DNA of 64,000 nucleotides from Methylogaea oryzae (lineage in GTDB: Bacteria > Pseudomonadota > Gammaproteobacteria > Methylococcales > Methylococcaceae): positions 2,722,001-2,786,000 of the forward strand of contig NZ_AP019782.1 of assembly GCF_019669985.1 (NCBI RefSeq), written 5' to 3'. Below are positions 55,407 to 64,000 of the stretch, one piece after another. Made by a program: the position numbers and the translations under genes. Every line of letters starts with the position of its first letter. The stretch's first letter is position 1. The notes below the pieces were generated by a model. It made no database searches and was not told where the DNA came from. It saw only the letters and a program-made list of their open reading frames with translations.

Positions 55407-56137
55407 CGGTGGCGAGGCTCGCGGGGGTTCTTGCGGATGAGCAAGGTGGTGAGATAGCCGGCGGCGGGGTCGATATCGGCCCCGGCCAGATCGGCGCAGA
55501 GGATTTCGCCGGGCAAGCCGATGCGGCTGGCGAGGGCGCAGTTTCCGGCGATGCCCAGGTTGTTCAGCAATCCCAGCACGGCCGGCAGGCGCTGGGCGAC
55601 TTTCATCAAGACGACGATGTCGTGGCTGTCGATGTCGCGGCGCAGGGCATCCATGTCGTCGGGACAGGGCAGGATCAGCACCCGCTCGCGGCCTTCGCCC
55701 AGCGGCCAGTCCAGGGCGGCGGCGGCGGCGGCGTAGCTGGTGATGCCGGGATAGGTGCGGTACTCCAGCCCCGGCAGCAACTCGACCAGGGCCGCCAGGG
55801 TGTAGCCATAGGTGGAATAGGTCATGGCGTCGCCCAGAGTGACGTAGCCGACGTTGATGCCTTGCTGGAGGTCTGCGGCGATGGCGGCGGCCAGTTCGGC
55901 GTAGTGGTCTTTCAGACGGCCGCGGTCGCTGACCATGAGGAACTCCACCTTGCGGAACTTGCCCTCGTCCAGCCCCAAGCCGGCCATGCACTGCTCGGCC
56001 ACGGAGGCTTCTGCGCCGCGCGCTTGGGGCAGGTAGATCAGGTCGCAAGCTTGCAAGGCCTGCAAAGCGGCGACAGACAGGTAACCGCCGTTGCCGGGGC
56101 CGACGCCGACGCCGATGAAGCGGCCGAGTGCCGTCAT
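55403..56137 (-). CDS. cobI: Precorrin-2 C20-methyltransferase (CobI/CbiL)
   Basis: 244 residues. GVGVGPGNGGYLSVAALQAL N-terminus and VTLGDAMTYSTYGYTLA identify the C20 methylase, first ring methylation after precorrin-2. ATG overlaps the cbiD stop by 4 bases. Confidence 0.93.
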   Translation of the reverse strand: MTALGRFIGVGVGPGNGGYLSVAALQALQACDLIYLPQARGAEASVAEQCMAGLGLDEGKFRKVEFLMVSDRGRLKDHYAELAAAIAADLQQGINVGYVTLGDAMTYSTYGYTLAALVELLPGLEYRTYPGITSYAAAAAALDWPLGEGRERVLILPCPDDMDALRRDIDSHDIVVLMKVAQRLPAVLGLLNNLGIAGNCALASRIGLPGEILCADLAGADIDPAAGYLTTLLIRKNPREPRHR

Positions 56138-57363
56138 GCCGCCGCCCCCAAAGCCGTACCGTCCAACATAAACAATCTCGCCTCCACCTTAGGCACAGCC
56201 GGAACCCGACGCGCGACGGTAGCCGCGATACGGTTTTCCAAATAAATCCAAAACTCCCGCCCTCGGCGCTCGCCGTTCAACAATATGGCAGCGGCTTCCA
56301 CCGTATTGGCCTGCGCCAGCGCCGCGACGGTTTCGGCATCGAAGCCGAAGGCCTCCGCCTCGCGAGCAATGGCCGGCATGGCCATGGCGCTGCGGCTGGA
56401 ATGGGTGTCCCAATGGCCGTCCAGCACTTTGGCCAGCTTGCCGGGATGGCCCAGCAGCCAGAGGGTGTCCAAGCCGGCTTCGCCTTGCTCGATCAGAGCT
56501 TGCACCTGATCCACGGCGAAGCCGAGGAAGTTGGAGATTTGCACCAGGGCGCGGGTAGGCAGCTTCAGTCGCTTGCTGCCGAAAGCGGCGCCGATCTTAC
56601 CCGGCAATAAAGCAATAGCGCCTCCCTTGTTCGGGAACTGGAAAAGGCCATGGCTATTTAACTCCCTCACCCTAACCCTCCCCCTGAGGGGGAGGGAACC
56701 GGAAGCTGCGGGTTCCTGCTCAGAGGCGTTTTCGGCAGCAGCACCCAGCGCTACCCGGATATACACCTCGATGGACGCCTGGTAGGCGGACAAGGACATG
56801 GGCTCGACGATACCGCTGGTGCCGAGGATGGAAATGCCGCCGACGATGCCTAGGCGCGGATTGTAAGTCTTGCGCGCCAGCGCCTCGCCGCCCTCGCAGC
56901 CGATTTCCAAGTCGAAGCCGGCCTCCTCCCCCGCCACGTCCTCCACCGCCCAGCCCATCATTTGCCTTGGCACCGGGTTGATGGCCGGCTCGCCCAGCGC
57001 CACGCGCAAGCCGGGCGCCGTGGCGGTGCCGACGCCGGGGCCGGCGAGGAATCGGATTTGGCCGGCGTCGTTGCGCTTAACCAGCGCGGATATGACGGCG
57101 CCGTGGGTGCAATCGGGATCGTCGCCGGCATCCTTCACCACCTCGGCGCGGGCCGCATCGCCTACTTGATCGACGCTGCGCACCGGCACCAGCAGGCACC
57201 AGGCCGGATCCGGCAGGCGGACGCTCACTTGAGTCACCCGCTCGCCGCGCAGCAGCAGCAGCAGCGCCGCCTTCACCGCCGCCGTGGCGCAAGCGCCGGT
57301 GGTTCGGCCGCGGCGCAGGCCGTTGGGGGCTGGAACGCTGAGATCGAAAACCTGGCGGTTCAC
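56134..57363 (-). CDS. cbiD: Cobalt-precorrin-5B C1-methyltransferase CbiD
   Basis: 409 residues, oxygen-independent C1 methylase. [18 protein letters not shown] near the start and the [20 protein letters not shown] block are diagnostic. Residues about 207-248 ([20 protein letters not shown] within) are an insertion absent from the usual CbiD sequence and coded by the palindromic repeat 56663-56710. GTG start at 57363 overlaps the cbiX-cobH stop in a GTGA. Confidence 0.93.
   Translation of the reverse strand: MNRQVFDLSVPAPNGLRRGRTTGACATAAVKAALLLLLRGERVTQVSVRLPDPAWCLLVPVRSVDQVGDAARAEVVKDAGDDPDCTHGAVISALVKRNDAGQIRFLAGPGVGTATAPGLRVALGEPAINPVPRQMMGWAVEDVAGEEAGFDLEIGCEGGEALARKTYNPRLGIVGGISILGTSGIVEPMSLSAYQASIEVYIRVALGAAAENASEQEPAASGSLPLRGRVRVRELNSHGLFQFPNKGGAIALLPGKIGAAFGSKRLKLPTRALVQISNFLGFAVDQVQALIEQGEAGLDTLWLLGHPGKLAKVLDGHWDTHSSRSAMAMPAIAREAEAFGFDAETVAALAQANTVEAAAILLNGERRGREFWIYLENRIAATVARRVPAVPKVEARLFMLDGTALGAAA
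56663..56710. repeat. In-frame palindromic element inside cbiD
   Basis: Perfect 9-bp stem CCCTCCCCC/GGGGGAGGG (56676-56684, 56688-56696) with a TGA loop; flanked by CTCCCTCACCCTAA and AACCGGAAGCTGCGGG, the same 50-base unit as in cobN. Confidence 0.85.
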
Positions 57364-58916
57364 AGCTCCCACGCCCCGGCCAGCTGGTTGATGGCGCAGA
57401 TCATGATGGCGTTCACCGCCGAAGCGGCCCAGGGCGAGCCGCCACGAGTGCCGGCGTTGGTGATGCGCGGCACCTGCATGCAGCGGCGCAGGGCCTCCTT
57501 GCATTCGCGGGTGCCGACGAAACCCACCGGCAGGCCGATGACCAATTGCGGGCGCCAGCCGTGCTCGCGGATCAGCCGCACCGCTTCCATCACGGCGGTG
57601 GGCGCGTCGCCGATGGCGACGATCTGGTCGTTGCCCCAACGCTGCCAGGCGCGCCGGATGCCGGCCGCCGAGCGGGTGATGCCTTCCGCCTGGGCCAGCA
57701 TGTAGGACTCGGGGTCGTGCACGCCGCACCAGGTTTCGATGCCTAACCGCGCGAGCAAGTCGCGGCGCAGGCCGGACTGCACCATGGTCACATCGGCACT
57801 GACGCGGCGGCAGCGCAGCAGGGCGCGCAGGCCGGCTTCCACCGCGCCGGGGGAGAAGAACAAATCCTCGCCGCAGTCCAAATCGCCGCTGGTGTGCACC
57901 AGGCGCTGGCGGACGATCTTTTCGCCCAGGGAATAGGCCGACCAATCGCGCTCCGCTTCGATGATGCGGAAGCTTTCCGCTTCGATGGGATGGGGCGCAT
58001 AGGGCTCGAACACCGGCGCGGCTTCCGGCTGCGATGGTTTATCCAACGCGCCTTTGACGTGGCCGTGGTGGGCCATCTGCGGCTGGCCGACCTTGCCCTC
58101 GAAACCGACGATCTGCACCCGGTATTGGCACAGCCCGCAGTTCATGGCGGCGCGGCCTTCCACCGCCTCCCGCGCCCGTTCCAGGAACAACTCGGCCAGC
58201 TCCTCCGTCGGCCCCAGGTAGCCGGCTTTCAACACTTCCAGTGCCGGATAACGCGCCGCCAAGGCGTCTGCCGCTTCATAAATGCGCTTTACCAGCACGC
58301 CGTCGAACAGGAACAGCGGGAAGACCACAATACGGTTGAAACCCAGCTTGGCGGCGGCCAGCAGGCCGTCCATCACCAGCGGTTTGGCGGTACCGGAATA
58401 ACACACGTAGGCGCCGCCGTAGCTCATGCCTTCTTCCAGCATGCGCGCCAGCTTGTAGACCTCGGAATTGGCGTCCGGATCGGACGTGCCGCGCCCCACC
58501 ACCACCAGCAAGGTATCGGCGCGAGGAAAAGTCTCGCCGGCAGCAGCCTCCGCCTCCACCAAACGGCGCTGGCAGACGCGCAGCAGCAAGGGATGCAGTT
58601 CCGCCACGCCGGCGTAGTGGAATTCCACTTCCGGGTGCTCCTGCTTCAGCACCGCCAACTCGCTGGGCATGTCGTTCTTGGCATGGCCGGCGGCCAGCAG
58701 CAGGGAGGGCAGCAGCACGACTTTGCGCGCGCCGGCAGCAACGGCAGAACGCAGGGCTACGTCTACCGTCGGGGTGGCGAATTCCAGGTAGGCGTGGCTG
58801 ACCGGCAAATCGCCGGCCTGGCCGGCCATGATCTCCGTGAGAGACTCGAACTCCGCCCTCCCCGCCGGATCGCGGCTGCCGTGGCCGGCCACTACGATAC
58901 TGTAACCTTCAGTCAT
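57360..58916 (-). CDS. cbiX-cobH: Fused sirohydrochlorin cobaltochelatase (CbiX) and precorrin-8X methylmutase (CobH/CbiC)
   Basis: 518 residues. Residues 1-255 are a two-lobed CbiX with active-site histidines (His12 in VAGHGSRDP, His78 in [10 protein letters not shown]), followed by the MXCXXC motif MNCGLC (258-263) plus a His-rich stretch (MAHHGHV), as in long CbiX proteins that carry a [4Fe-4S] cluster. Residues about 305-518 are CobH ([35 protein letters not shown]). CbiX puts cobalt in early, CobH moves a methyl group. Its stop overlaps cbiD. Confidence 0.92.
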   Translation of the reverse strand: MTEGYSIVVAGHGSRDPAGRAEFESLTEIMAGQAGDLPVSHAYLEFATPTVDVALRSAVAAGARKVVLLPSLLLAAGHAKNDMPSELAVLKQEHPEVEFHYAGVAELHPLLLRVCQRRLVEAEAAAGETFPRADTLLVVVGRGTSDPDANSEVYKLARMLEEGMSYGGAYVCYSGTAKPLVMDGLLAAAKLGFNRIVVFPLFLFDGVLVKRIYEAADALAARYPALEVLKAGYLGPTEELAELFLERAREAVEGRAAMNCGLCQYRVQIVGFEGKVGQPQMAHHGHVKGALDKPSQPEAAPVFEPYAPHPIEAESFRIIEAERDWSAYSLGEKIVRQRLVHTSGDLDCGEDLFFSPGAVEAGLRALLRCRRVSADVTMVQSGLRRDLLARLGIETWCGVHDPESYMLAQAEGITRSAAGIRRAWQRWGNDQIVAIGDAPTAVMEAVRLIREHGWRPQLVIGLPVGFVGTRECKEALRRCMQVPRITNAGTRGGSPWAASAVNAIMICAINQLAGAWEL

Positions 58917-58924
58917 CCGGCTCA

Positions 58925-59000
58925 CCCTGGGAGCGCGGGCATCCTGCCCGCTTGGTTTGACGCCGGGAGACGGGCGGGCAGGATGCCCGCGCTCCCAGGG
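58925..59000. repeat. Perfect 27-bp inverted repeat between cbiE and cbiX
   Basis: Left arm 58925-58951 and right arm 58974-59000 are exact reverse complements, core GAGCGCGGGCATCCTGCCCG, with a 22-base loop. It lies between the cbiE stop and the cbiX-cobH ATG (8 bases upstream), inside the operon. Confidence 0.9.
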
Positions 59001-59022
59001 GTACACGGCATATGGGCCTGCT

Positions 59023-59709
59023 TCATCGCGGCAAATCGTCCAACTGGCTGGGCATGGGGACTAGGCTACGGATCAGCAGGATGCTCATATCGCTGAACTC
59101 CGCCGTGCATTCCGCCAGCGTGCCGCGCCAAGTGGCCTCGGCGGTGGTCAGCCGTTCCCACACTTCCACCTCGTGGGCAGGATTCACGCCCTGGGCCAGC
59201 AAATAGGCGGCCACGTCCTTGGGCATGAAGTCCCAGGGACGGGGAATGACGATGGCGTTGCGGCCGTCCTGCAGCACGTGCACCAAATGGCGCTGGAACG
59301 GCGCCAGATCGCCGCGCCGGTGGAAAGTAACGAAAGTGGTTTCGTCGAAACAGACCTTGCCGCGCGAAGCCAGCACCTGGGCCGAGGAGATGCCCGGCAG
59401 GGTTTCCACCGGGTGACCGCAGGCCGCTTCCACCCGCTCCAAATATTGAAAGCCGCTGAAATGGATGTCGCCCATGAACACCACCACGCAGCGCTTGCCG
59501 GCGTGATGATGGACCGCCACGTCCGCCAGCTTGGCGGTCTGGTCCTTGTAGCCCATGGTGATGACTTCGGCATCGGCGCGGATCAGCGGCCGCACCAAAT
59601 CCACCACCGCGTCGAAACCGGCCACCACGTCGGCCTGCTGCACCAGTTCCCCGCCGCGGCGGGTGAGATAGCCCAAATCGCCGGGACCGGCGCCTATGCA
59701 TACGATCAT
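59023..59709 (-). CDS. cbiE: Cobalt-precorrin-7 C5-methyltransferase CbiE
   Basis: 228 residues of the tetrapyrrole methylase fold: [30 protein letters not shown], and [13 protein letters not shown]. It methylates C5. In many genomes a CbiT decarboxylase follows or is fused (CobL); none is seen here, and the protein ends at normal CbiE length. Starts 4 bases upstream of the DUF486 gene stop region. Confidence 0.92.
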   Translation of the reverse strand: MIVCIGAGPGDLGYLTRRGGELVQQADVVAGFDAVVDLVRPLIRADAEVITMGYKDQTAKLADVAVHHHAGKRCVVVFMGDIHFSGFQYLERVEAACGHPVETLPGISSAQVLASRGKVCFDETTFVTFHRRGDLAPFQRHLVHVLQDGRNAIVIPRPWDFMPKDVAAYLLAQGVNPAHEVEVWERLTTAEATWRGTLAECTAEFSDMSILLIRSLVPMPSQLDDLPR

Positions 59710-59713
59710 TGCT

Positions 59714-60064
59714 TTACACGAATTTGCTGCGGAACATGAAAAACACGGCGCCGACCAGACACAGCCCCGCCCAGAGATAATCGAGCTTCAACGGCTCTTT
59801 TAGGTACATCACGGAAAACGGCACGAACACGCTGAGGGTGATCACTTCCTGCACGATCTTCAGCTGGCCGACGCTCAGCGCCGTGTAGCCGATGCGGTTG
59901 GCCGGCACCTGCAGCAGGTATTCGAACAGGGCGATGCCCCAGCTGACGAAGGCGGCGACGATCCAGGGCTTGCCGTTGAGCTCCTTGAGGTGGGCGTACC
60001 AGGCGAAGGTCATGAACACGTTGCTGCATAGCAGCAGGGCGATGGAGATGACGATGGGCTTCAT
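59714..60064 (-). CDS. DUF486 small membrane protein (DMT type)
   Basis: 116 residues, four hydrophobic helices ([63 protein letters not shown]) with conserved polar positions of the DUF486 / DMT-like family. Its place inside the operon between the chelatase ATPase and cbiE suggests a link to cobalt or corrinoid handling, but that is only position. ATGA overlap with the chlI/D gene. Confidence 0.85.
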   Translation of the reverse strand: MKPIVISIALLLCSNVFMTFAWYAHLKELNGKPWIVAAFVSWGIALFEYLLQVPANRIGYTALSVGQLKIVQEVITLSVFVPFSVMYLKEPLKLDYLWAGLCLVGAVFFMFRSKFV

Positions 60065-61956
60065 GCCGGTTTACCCGCATTACGAATGGCCAACAACAAG
60101 CTCTGGGTGGACAGGCCATCCAAGCCCAGCCACGGCGCACCCAGGGCTTCCGCCAAGACCCGCGCCCGACCCAGCCGCGGCAGCCCGGTTTCTGTGTCCA
60201 CCACCAGGGCGGGCACGCCGCGCTGGGCCAGTTTCTTGGCCGCCGCCAGGGACTCGTCCCAGGCATCGCCATGCCCCATGGCGACGTTGGCGCGGCCGTC
60301 ACTCAACAGCACCAGCAGCGGCGTGCGCTCGTCCTTGTTTTGCACCAAGGTGCGCTCGGCCAGGGCCAGGGCGTGGGGCAAGGGCGTGCGGCCGCCGCTG
60401 GGCAGTTCCCGCAGGCAGCGCTCGGCCTGTTCCACGCTGCGGGTGGGGGGCAGCAGCAGTTCCGCCAGGGCGCCGCGGAAAGCGATGACGCCCACCGTGT
60501 CGCGCTGCACGTAGGCGTCGCCCAGCAAGGCCATCACCGCGCCCTTCACCAGCTCCATGCGCCGCCGCGCAGCCATGGAGCCGGAAGCGTCCACCACGAA
60601 CAAAATGAAGTTGCCGACCCGGCCGGCGACGACTTTCTCGTGCAGGTCGGCGCGGGTCACCTCCAGCTTGCCGCCGGTGCGGATGACGCTGTGCTGCAAA
60701 GTGGCGGCCACCGCCAGGCTCTTGGGATTCTCGCTGGGCACGCTGCGCACCTGGCCGCCGCGCAGGGTGTGGGCCGCCGAGCTTCGGCGGCCTTCCAGAG
60801 CGTTCGACTGGGCTTGTTTCATTCGCAGGCTGGGCGCTTCCTGCTGGGCGATGCCGAACACCTGACTGCCGCCGGTGTCACCCTCTTCCCCTTCGCTGTC
60901 CTGGGGCGGCGCGGTGTCGCTGTCGGATTCGGACGTCGACGCTTCCTGCTGACGATCCTCCAGCATCTGGTCCAGACGCTGGGTGTCCAGGCTGGGCTCG
61001 TCGAAGGGCGTGCGGCGGCGGCGGTGCGGCAGGGCCAGTTCGGCGGCGCGGCGCACGTCTTCCACCGTGGTTTCCGCCCGGCCGTCCAGCGCCGCCAGGG
61101 TGCGGGCGGTGCGGTGCATGACCAGGTCGGCGCGCAGGCTGGCGACTTCGAATTCGCAGCAAATGGCGCTGATCAGTTCCACCAGTTCATTGGACAAAGT
61201 CACATGCGGCAGCAGGGCTTGCGCCGCGATCAAGCGCCGACGCAACTCCGCCTGGGCGGTCTCCCAGCCGTCGCGGAATACCGTCGCGTCCCCCTCGAAT
61301 GCGATGCGCCGCCGCACCACCTCGGCTCGCACCGCCGGCTCCTTGGGTGCAGCCACGTCCACCATCAGGCCGAAGCGGTCCAGCAATTGCGGGCGCAGCT
61401 CGCCTTCCTCGGGATTCATGGTGCCGATCAGGGTGATGCGTGCCGGATGGCTGATGGCCAGCCCTTCCCGCTGCACGGTGTTGACGCCCATGGCGGCCAC
61501 GTCCAGCAGCACGTCCACCAGGTGGTCGCCCAGCAGGTTCACCTCATCGATGTACAGCAGGCCCCGGTGGGCGGCGGCCAGCAATCCCGGCTGGAAGGTG
61601 CGGCGGCCTTCCTTCAAGGCGCGCTCGAAATCCAGGCTGCCCAGCACCCGATCCTCGGTGGCGCCCAGGGGCAGGTTGACGAAAGGCACGGGTTTTTCCA
61701 CCGCCTTGGCCTTGAGGTCGCGGCAATGGTCGCAAGCCGCCGCCGGCTCCCCCGGCGGGCAGTTGAAATGGCAGCCCTGCACCGTGGCGATGGCCGGCAA
61801 CAACTCCACCAGCCCGCGCGCCGCCGTGCTCTTCGCCACGCCTTTGTCGCCGCGAATCAGCACGCCGCCGATGGCCGGATTCACCGCGCACAACAGCAAA
61901 GCGGTCTTCAGGCTATCCTGGCCGACGATGGCGCTGAAGGGGTAGGTCGGGCTCAT
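60061..61956 (-). CDS. Magnesium/cobalt chelatase ATPase (ChlI-ChlD type fusion)
   Basis: 631 residues. AAA+ half with Walker A RGDKGVAKSTAARG (35-48), Walker B LLYIDEVNLL and a cysteine-rich insert (CHFNCPPGEPAAACDHC); acidic linker (about 340-375, EASTSESDSD); VWA half with MIDAS DASGSM. Fused I-D subunits assist a CobN-type large subunit in ATP-driven metal insertion. cobN lies just upstream. Start ATG 61956 is preferred over GTG 61968; both are possible. Confidence 0.92.
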   Translation of the reverse strand: MSPTYPFSAIVGQDSLKTALLLCAVNPAIGGVLIRGDKGVAKSTAARGLVELLPAIATVQGCHFNCPPGEPAAACDHCRDLKAKAVEKPVPFVNLPLGATEDRVLGSLDFERALKEGRRTFQPGLLAAAHRGLLYIDEVNLLGDHLVDVLLDVAAMGVNTVQREGLAISHPARITLIGTMNPEEGELRPQLLDRFGLMVDVAAPKEPAVRAEVVRRRIAFEGDATVFRDGWETAQAELRRRLIAAQALLPHVTLSNELVELISAICCEFEVASLRADLVMHRTARTLAALDGRAETTVEDVRRAAELALPHRRRRTPFDEPSLDTQRLDQMLEDRQQEASTSESDSDTAPPQDSEGEEGDTGGSQVFGIAQQEAPSLRMKQAQSNALEGRRSSAAHTLRGGQVRSVPSENPKSLAVAATLQHSVIRTGGKLEVTRADLHEKVVAGRVGNFILFVVDASGSMAARRRMELVKGAVMALLGDAYVQRDTVGVIAFRGALAELLLPPTRSVEQAERCLRELPSGGRTPLPHALALAERTLVQNKDERTPLLVLLSDGRANVAMGHGDAWDESLAAAKKLAQRGVPALVVDTETGLPRLGRARVLAEALGAPWLGLDGLSTQSLLLAIRNAGKPA

Positions 61957-62013
61957 ATCGTCACACACCCCTTCCTATGCATCGCCTAGTGAAAGCATTT
62001 TGCATGGGCTTTG

Positions 62014-64000
62014 TCACGGCTTGCCTTCCCCCCTACTCTCCAACTCCGCCTCCCCCTGCAAATACAACTGCCGCAACTGGGCCAGCGTCTGTTCCGATGG
62101 TTCTTTCCACATGCCCCGCTCCGCCGCTTCCAGCAGGCGCTCGGCCATGGCTTTCAGCGCCCAGGGGTTGCTCTCCTGCAGGAAAGCACGGGTGGTTTCA
62201 TCGAACACGTAGTGCTCGGCGGTCTGCTGGTACATCCAGTCTTCCATGATACCGGCGGTGGCGTCGTAGCCGAATAAATAGTCCACGGTGGCGGCCAGCT
62301 CCAGGCCGCCTTTGTAGCCGTGGCGGCGGATGCCGTCCAGCCATTTGGGGTTGACCACCCGCGAGCGGAACACCCGCAGGGCTTCTTCCTTCAGGTCGCG
62401 CACCACGGCGCGGCGCGGGTCGTGGCTGTCGCCGAAGTAGCGGCGCGGCTGGCGGCCGGCGATGTCGCGGATGGCGGCGATCATGCCGCCGTGGAATTGC
62501 AGGTAGTCATCCGAGTCGAAAATGTCGTGCTCGCGGTTGTCCTGGTTGTGCAGGGCCACTTCCACTTGGCCCAGGCGGCGGCGGAAGTCGCTGCGGGCGT
62601 CGATACCGGCAACGTTTTCGCCGTAGGCGTAGCCGCCCCAGTTGACGTAGGCTTCGGCGAAGTCGGCGGAGTCCTGCCAGTTCTTTTCCTGGATCAGCGG
62701 CAGGATGCCGGCGCCGTAGCTGCCGGGCTTGGCGCCGAAGACGCGGTAGCGGGCGCGGCGTTCGGCGCTTTCCGGGACCTCGCCCTGGGCCAAGGATTCG
62801 GCCAGTTCTTCCAGGTAGTGCTTGCGCGGGTAGTTGTGTTCCGGCGCCTCGTCCAGGGCGATGACCTGGGCCACGGCCTTGTCGACCAACTCGACCAGTT
62901 GCGGGAAAGCGTCGCGGAAGAAGCCGCTGATGCGCACGGTGACGTCGATGCGCGGCCGGCCCAGTTGCTCCAGCGGAATAGCCTCGACGCCGCTCAGCCG
63001 GCCGCTTTCCTGCTGCCATACGGGTTTGACGCCCAGCAGCGCCAGCACTTCGGCGACGTCGTCGCCGTGGGTGCGCATAGCGCTGGTGCCCCATACGGTC
63101 AGCGCCACGCTTTCCGGGCTGCGGCCGGTCTCTTTTTGGTGGCGGCGGATCACTTCATCAGCCAGTTGCTGCCCCACCCGCCAAGCGGAAGGCGACGGCA
63201 GGGCGCGCGGGTCCACGGAATAAAAGTTGCGGCCGGTGGGCAGGATGTGGGCCATGCCGCGGGTGGGCGAACCGCTGGGGCCGGCGGGGACGTAACCGCC
63301 GTTTAGGCCGTGCAGCAGGTTATCGATTTCTTCCTGGGTGCGGGCCAGATTGGGCACCAGTTCGCGACAGGCGAAAGTAAGGACTTGGGCGATGGCGTCG
63401 GTCACGCCCCCTTCCTGGTTATCTTGCCCAGAAACTGCGGGTTTAGGTTCCCTCTCCTCCTGGGAGAGGGACAGGGTGAGGGGGATTAATGGCCGTGGCC
63501 TATCATCCTCCCTCCCCCCAACCCTCTCCTTAAGGGAGAGGGAGCCGGAAAGTGCGGACATAACAACGACACGCTCAATAACAACAGCGGCTTGGCCGGG
63601 ATCGAAGCCGCACTCCGCCAACTCGGCGAACAAACTACGTCCAACCTCCGCCAAGGCCTCCAGTGCATCCGCCCGCGTCACCAGCGGACGGCCGGCCAGA
63701 GCCTGTAAGGCTTCGGGGGCCGTGTCCAGCCGCTTGCCCTTGTCTTCCAGCAACTGCGCCATGTCCAGGCCGAAATGTTCGGCCAAGGCGTCCGGCAAGG
63801 CCGGGATGTGTTGATTGGGCAAGCGCGTCAAAGCGCAGAGCATGTCCACCAGGGCCTCGCCCTCGGGAGCCTCGCCGTAGCGGTGCAAACCGCCGCGGAT
63901 CTGCGCAGCGCCGATTTCGCACAAATAGCCGTCCAGGTGCTCGATGAGGTGGGCGAAGGCCACGCCGTCCATGTCCTCCAGGCCGCCGTGGTGGTCATGG
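62014..64000 (-). CDS. cobN: Cobaltochelatase large subunit CobN (partial, N-terminus beyond window)
   Basis: About 662 C-terminal residues of the CobN/ChlH family large chelatase subunit; the gene begins outside the window. Diagnostic blocks include [39 protein letters not shown] and [20 protein letters not shown] stretch of about 60 residues ([14 protein letters not shown]... within) is an insertion coded by the palindromic repeats at 63445-63552. It holds the metal and tetrapyrrole in the ATP-dependent chelatase together with the fused ChlI/D protein. Confidence 0.94.
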   Translation of the reverse strand, partial: HDHHGGLEDMDGVAFAHLIEHLDGYLCEIGAAQIRGGLHRYGEAPEGEALVDMLCALTRLPNQHIPALPDALAEHFGLDMAQLLEDKGKRLDTAPEALQALAGRPLVTRADALEALAEVGRSLFAELAECGFDPGQAAVVIERVVVMSALSGSLSLKERVGGREDDRPRPLIPLTLSLSQEEREPKPAVSGQDNQEGGVTDAIAQVLTFACRELVPNLARTQEEIDNLLHGLNGGYVPAGPSGSPTRGMAHILPTGRNFYSVDPRALPSPSAWRVGQQLADEVIRRHQKETGRSPESVALTVWGTSAMRTHGDDVAEVLALLGVKPVWQQESGRLSGVEAIPLEQLGRPRIDVTVRISGFFRDAFPQLVELVDKAVAQVIALDEAPEHNYPRKHYLEELAESLAQGEVPESAERRARYRVFGAKPGSYGAGILPLIQEKNWQDSADFAEAYVNWGGYAYGENVAGIDARSDFRRRLGQVEVALHNQDNREHDIFDSDDYLQFHGGMIAAIRDIAGRQPRRYFGDSHDPRRAVVRDLKEEALRVFRSRVVNPKWLDGIRRHGYKGGLELAATVDYLFGYDATAGIMEDWMYQQTAEHYVFDETTRAFLQESNPWALKAMAERLLEAAERGMWKEPSEQTLAQLRQLYLQGEAELESRGEGKP
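63445..63552. repeat. Pair of palindromic elements inside cobN
   Basis: Left unit with CCTCTCC/GGGAGAGG (63450-63469) and right, opposite unit with CCCTCTCC/GGGAGAGGG (63521-63543) form a head-to-head pair like that in cobJ-cobK. They code an in-frame insertion. Confidence 0.82.

Noticed and set aside
61957-62013. Cobalamin riboswitch between cobN and the chelatase ATPase gene
   Set aside because: The gap is only 57 bases and shows no B12-box; any riboswitch would lie upstream of cobN outside the window.

Overview
The window is a GC-rich, densely packed chromosomal segment of a gammaproteobacterium. Gene orders typical of that class support this: ffs-dnaX-ybaB-recR, glyQ-glyS-gmhB-plsC, a YffB-type reductase near dapE, and an ntrBC/glnA nitrogen module. 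A Methylococcales-like organism is possible, but that is a guess from overall gene content. No CRISPR array, tRNA or rRNA gene was seen.

Layout. 1-4314: heavy-metal RND efflux operon (czcCBA type, minus strand, czcA cut by the window edge). 4625-12798: nitrogen control (ntrB, ntrC, glnA) with recognisable NtrC sites and a sigma-54 promoter, interrupted by a membrane-anchored patatin-like phospholipase; then a PP-loop/TusA sulfur-transfer pair. 12851-22597: signalling block with an HD-GYP response regulator, two hypothetical genes, and a four-gene phosphorelay cluster rich in Hpt and receiver domains, some of them degenerate. 22830-25433: a Fur-box-like site before a porin, an FMN-binding protein and a histidine-rich membrane protein, read here as a candidate extracytoplasmic iron-reduction/uptake unit. 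26373-29244: an AT-richer insert holding one HD plus Hsp90-like ATPase gene, bracketed by inverted 15-bp repeats. 29490-44061: housekeeping genes (glyQS, gmhB, plsC, a FliB-family protein, dapE, pip, ubiX, a DUF748 protein). 44091-47227: a c-heme sensor kinase with an HD-GYP partner. 47235-50140: recR, ybaB, dnaX and the SRP RNA. 50450-51589: two genes with attC-like sites and no integrase in the window (a CALIN-type integron cassette remnant). 52167-64000: a long, translationally coupled corrin-ring/cobalamin operon (cobN, chelatase ChlI/D, cbiE, cbiX-cobH, cbiD, cobI, cobM, cbiG, cobJ-cobK) on the minus strand.

How genes work together. NtrB/NtrC would activate glnA from the sigma-54 promoter and bind their own upstream region. 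The cobalamin operon holds most corrin-ring methylations plus two gene fusions, and mixes an early cobalt chelatase (CbiX) with a CobN-type late chelatase. Palindromic repeats sit in frame inside three of its genes. Two HD-GYP proteins and one GGDEF protein point to c-di-GMP signalling.

The best candidates for something undescribed are the Fur-box/porin/FMN/His-membrane trio, the repeat-bracketed HD-Hsp90 gene, the attC cassette pair, and the in-frame palindromic insertions in cobalamin genes. All functional statements rest on reading motifs by eye; no database search was run.
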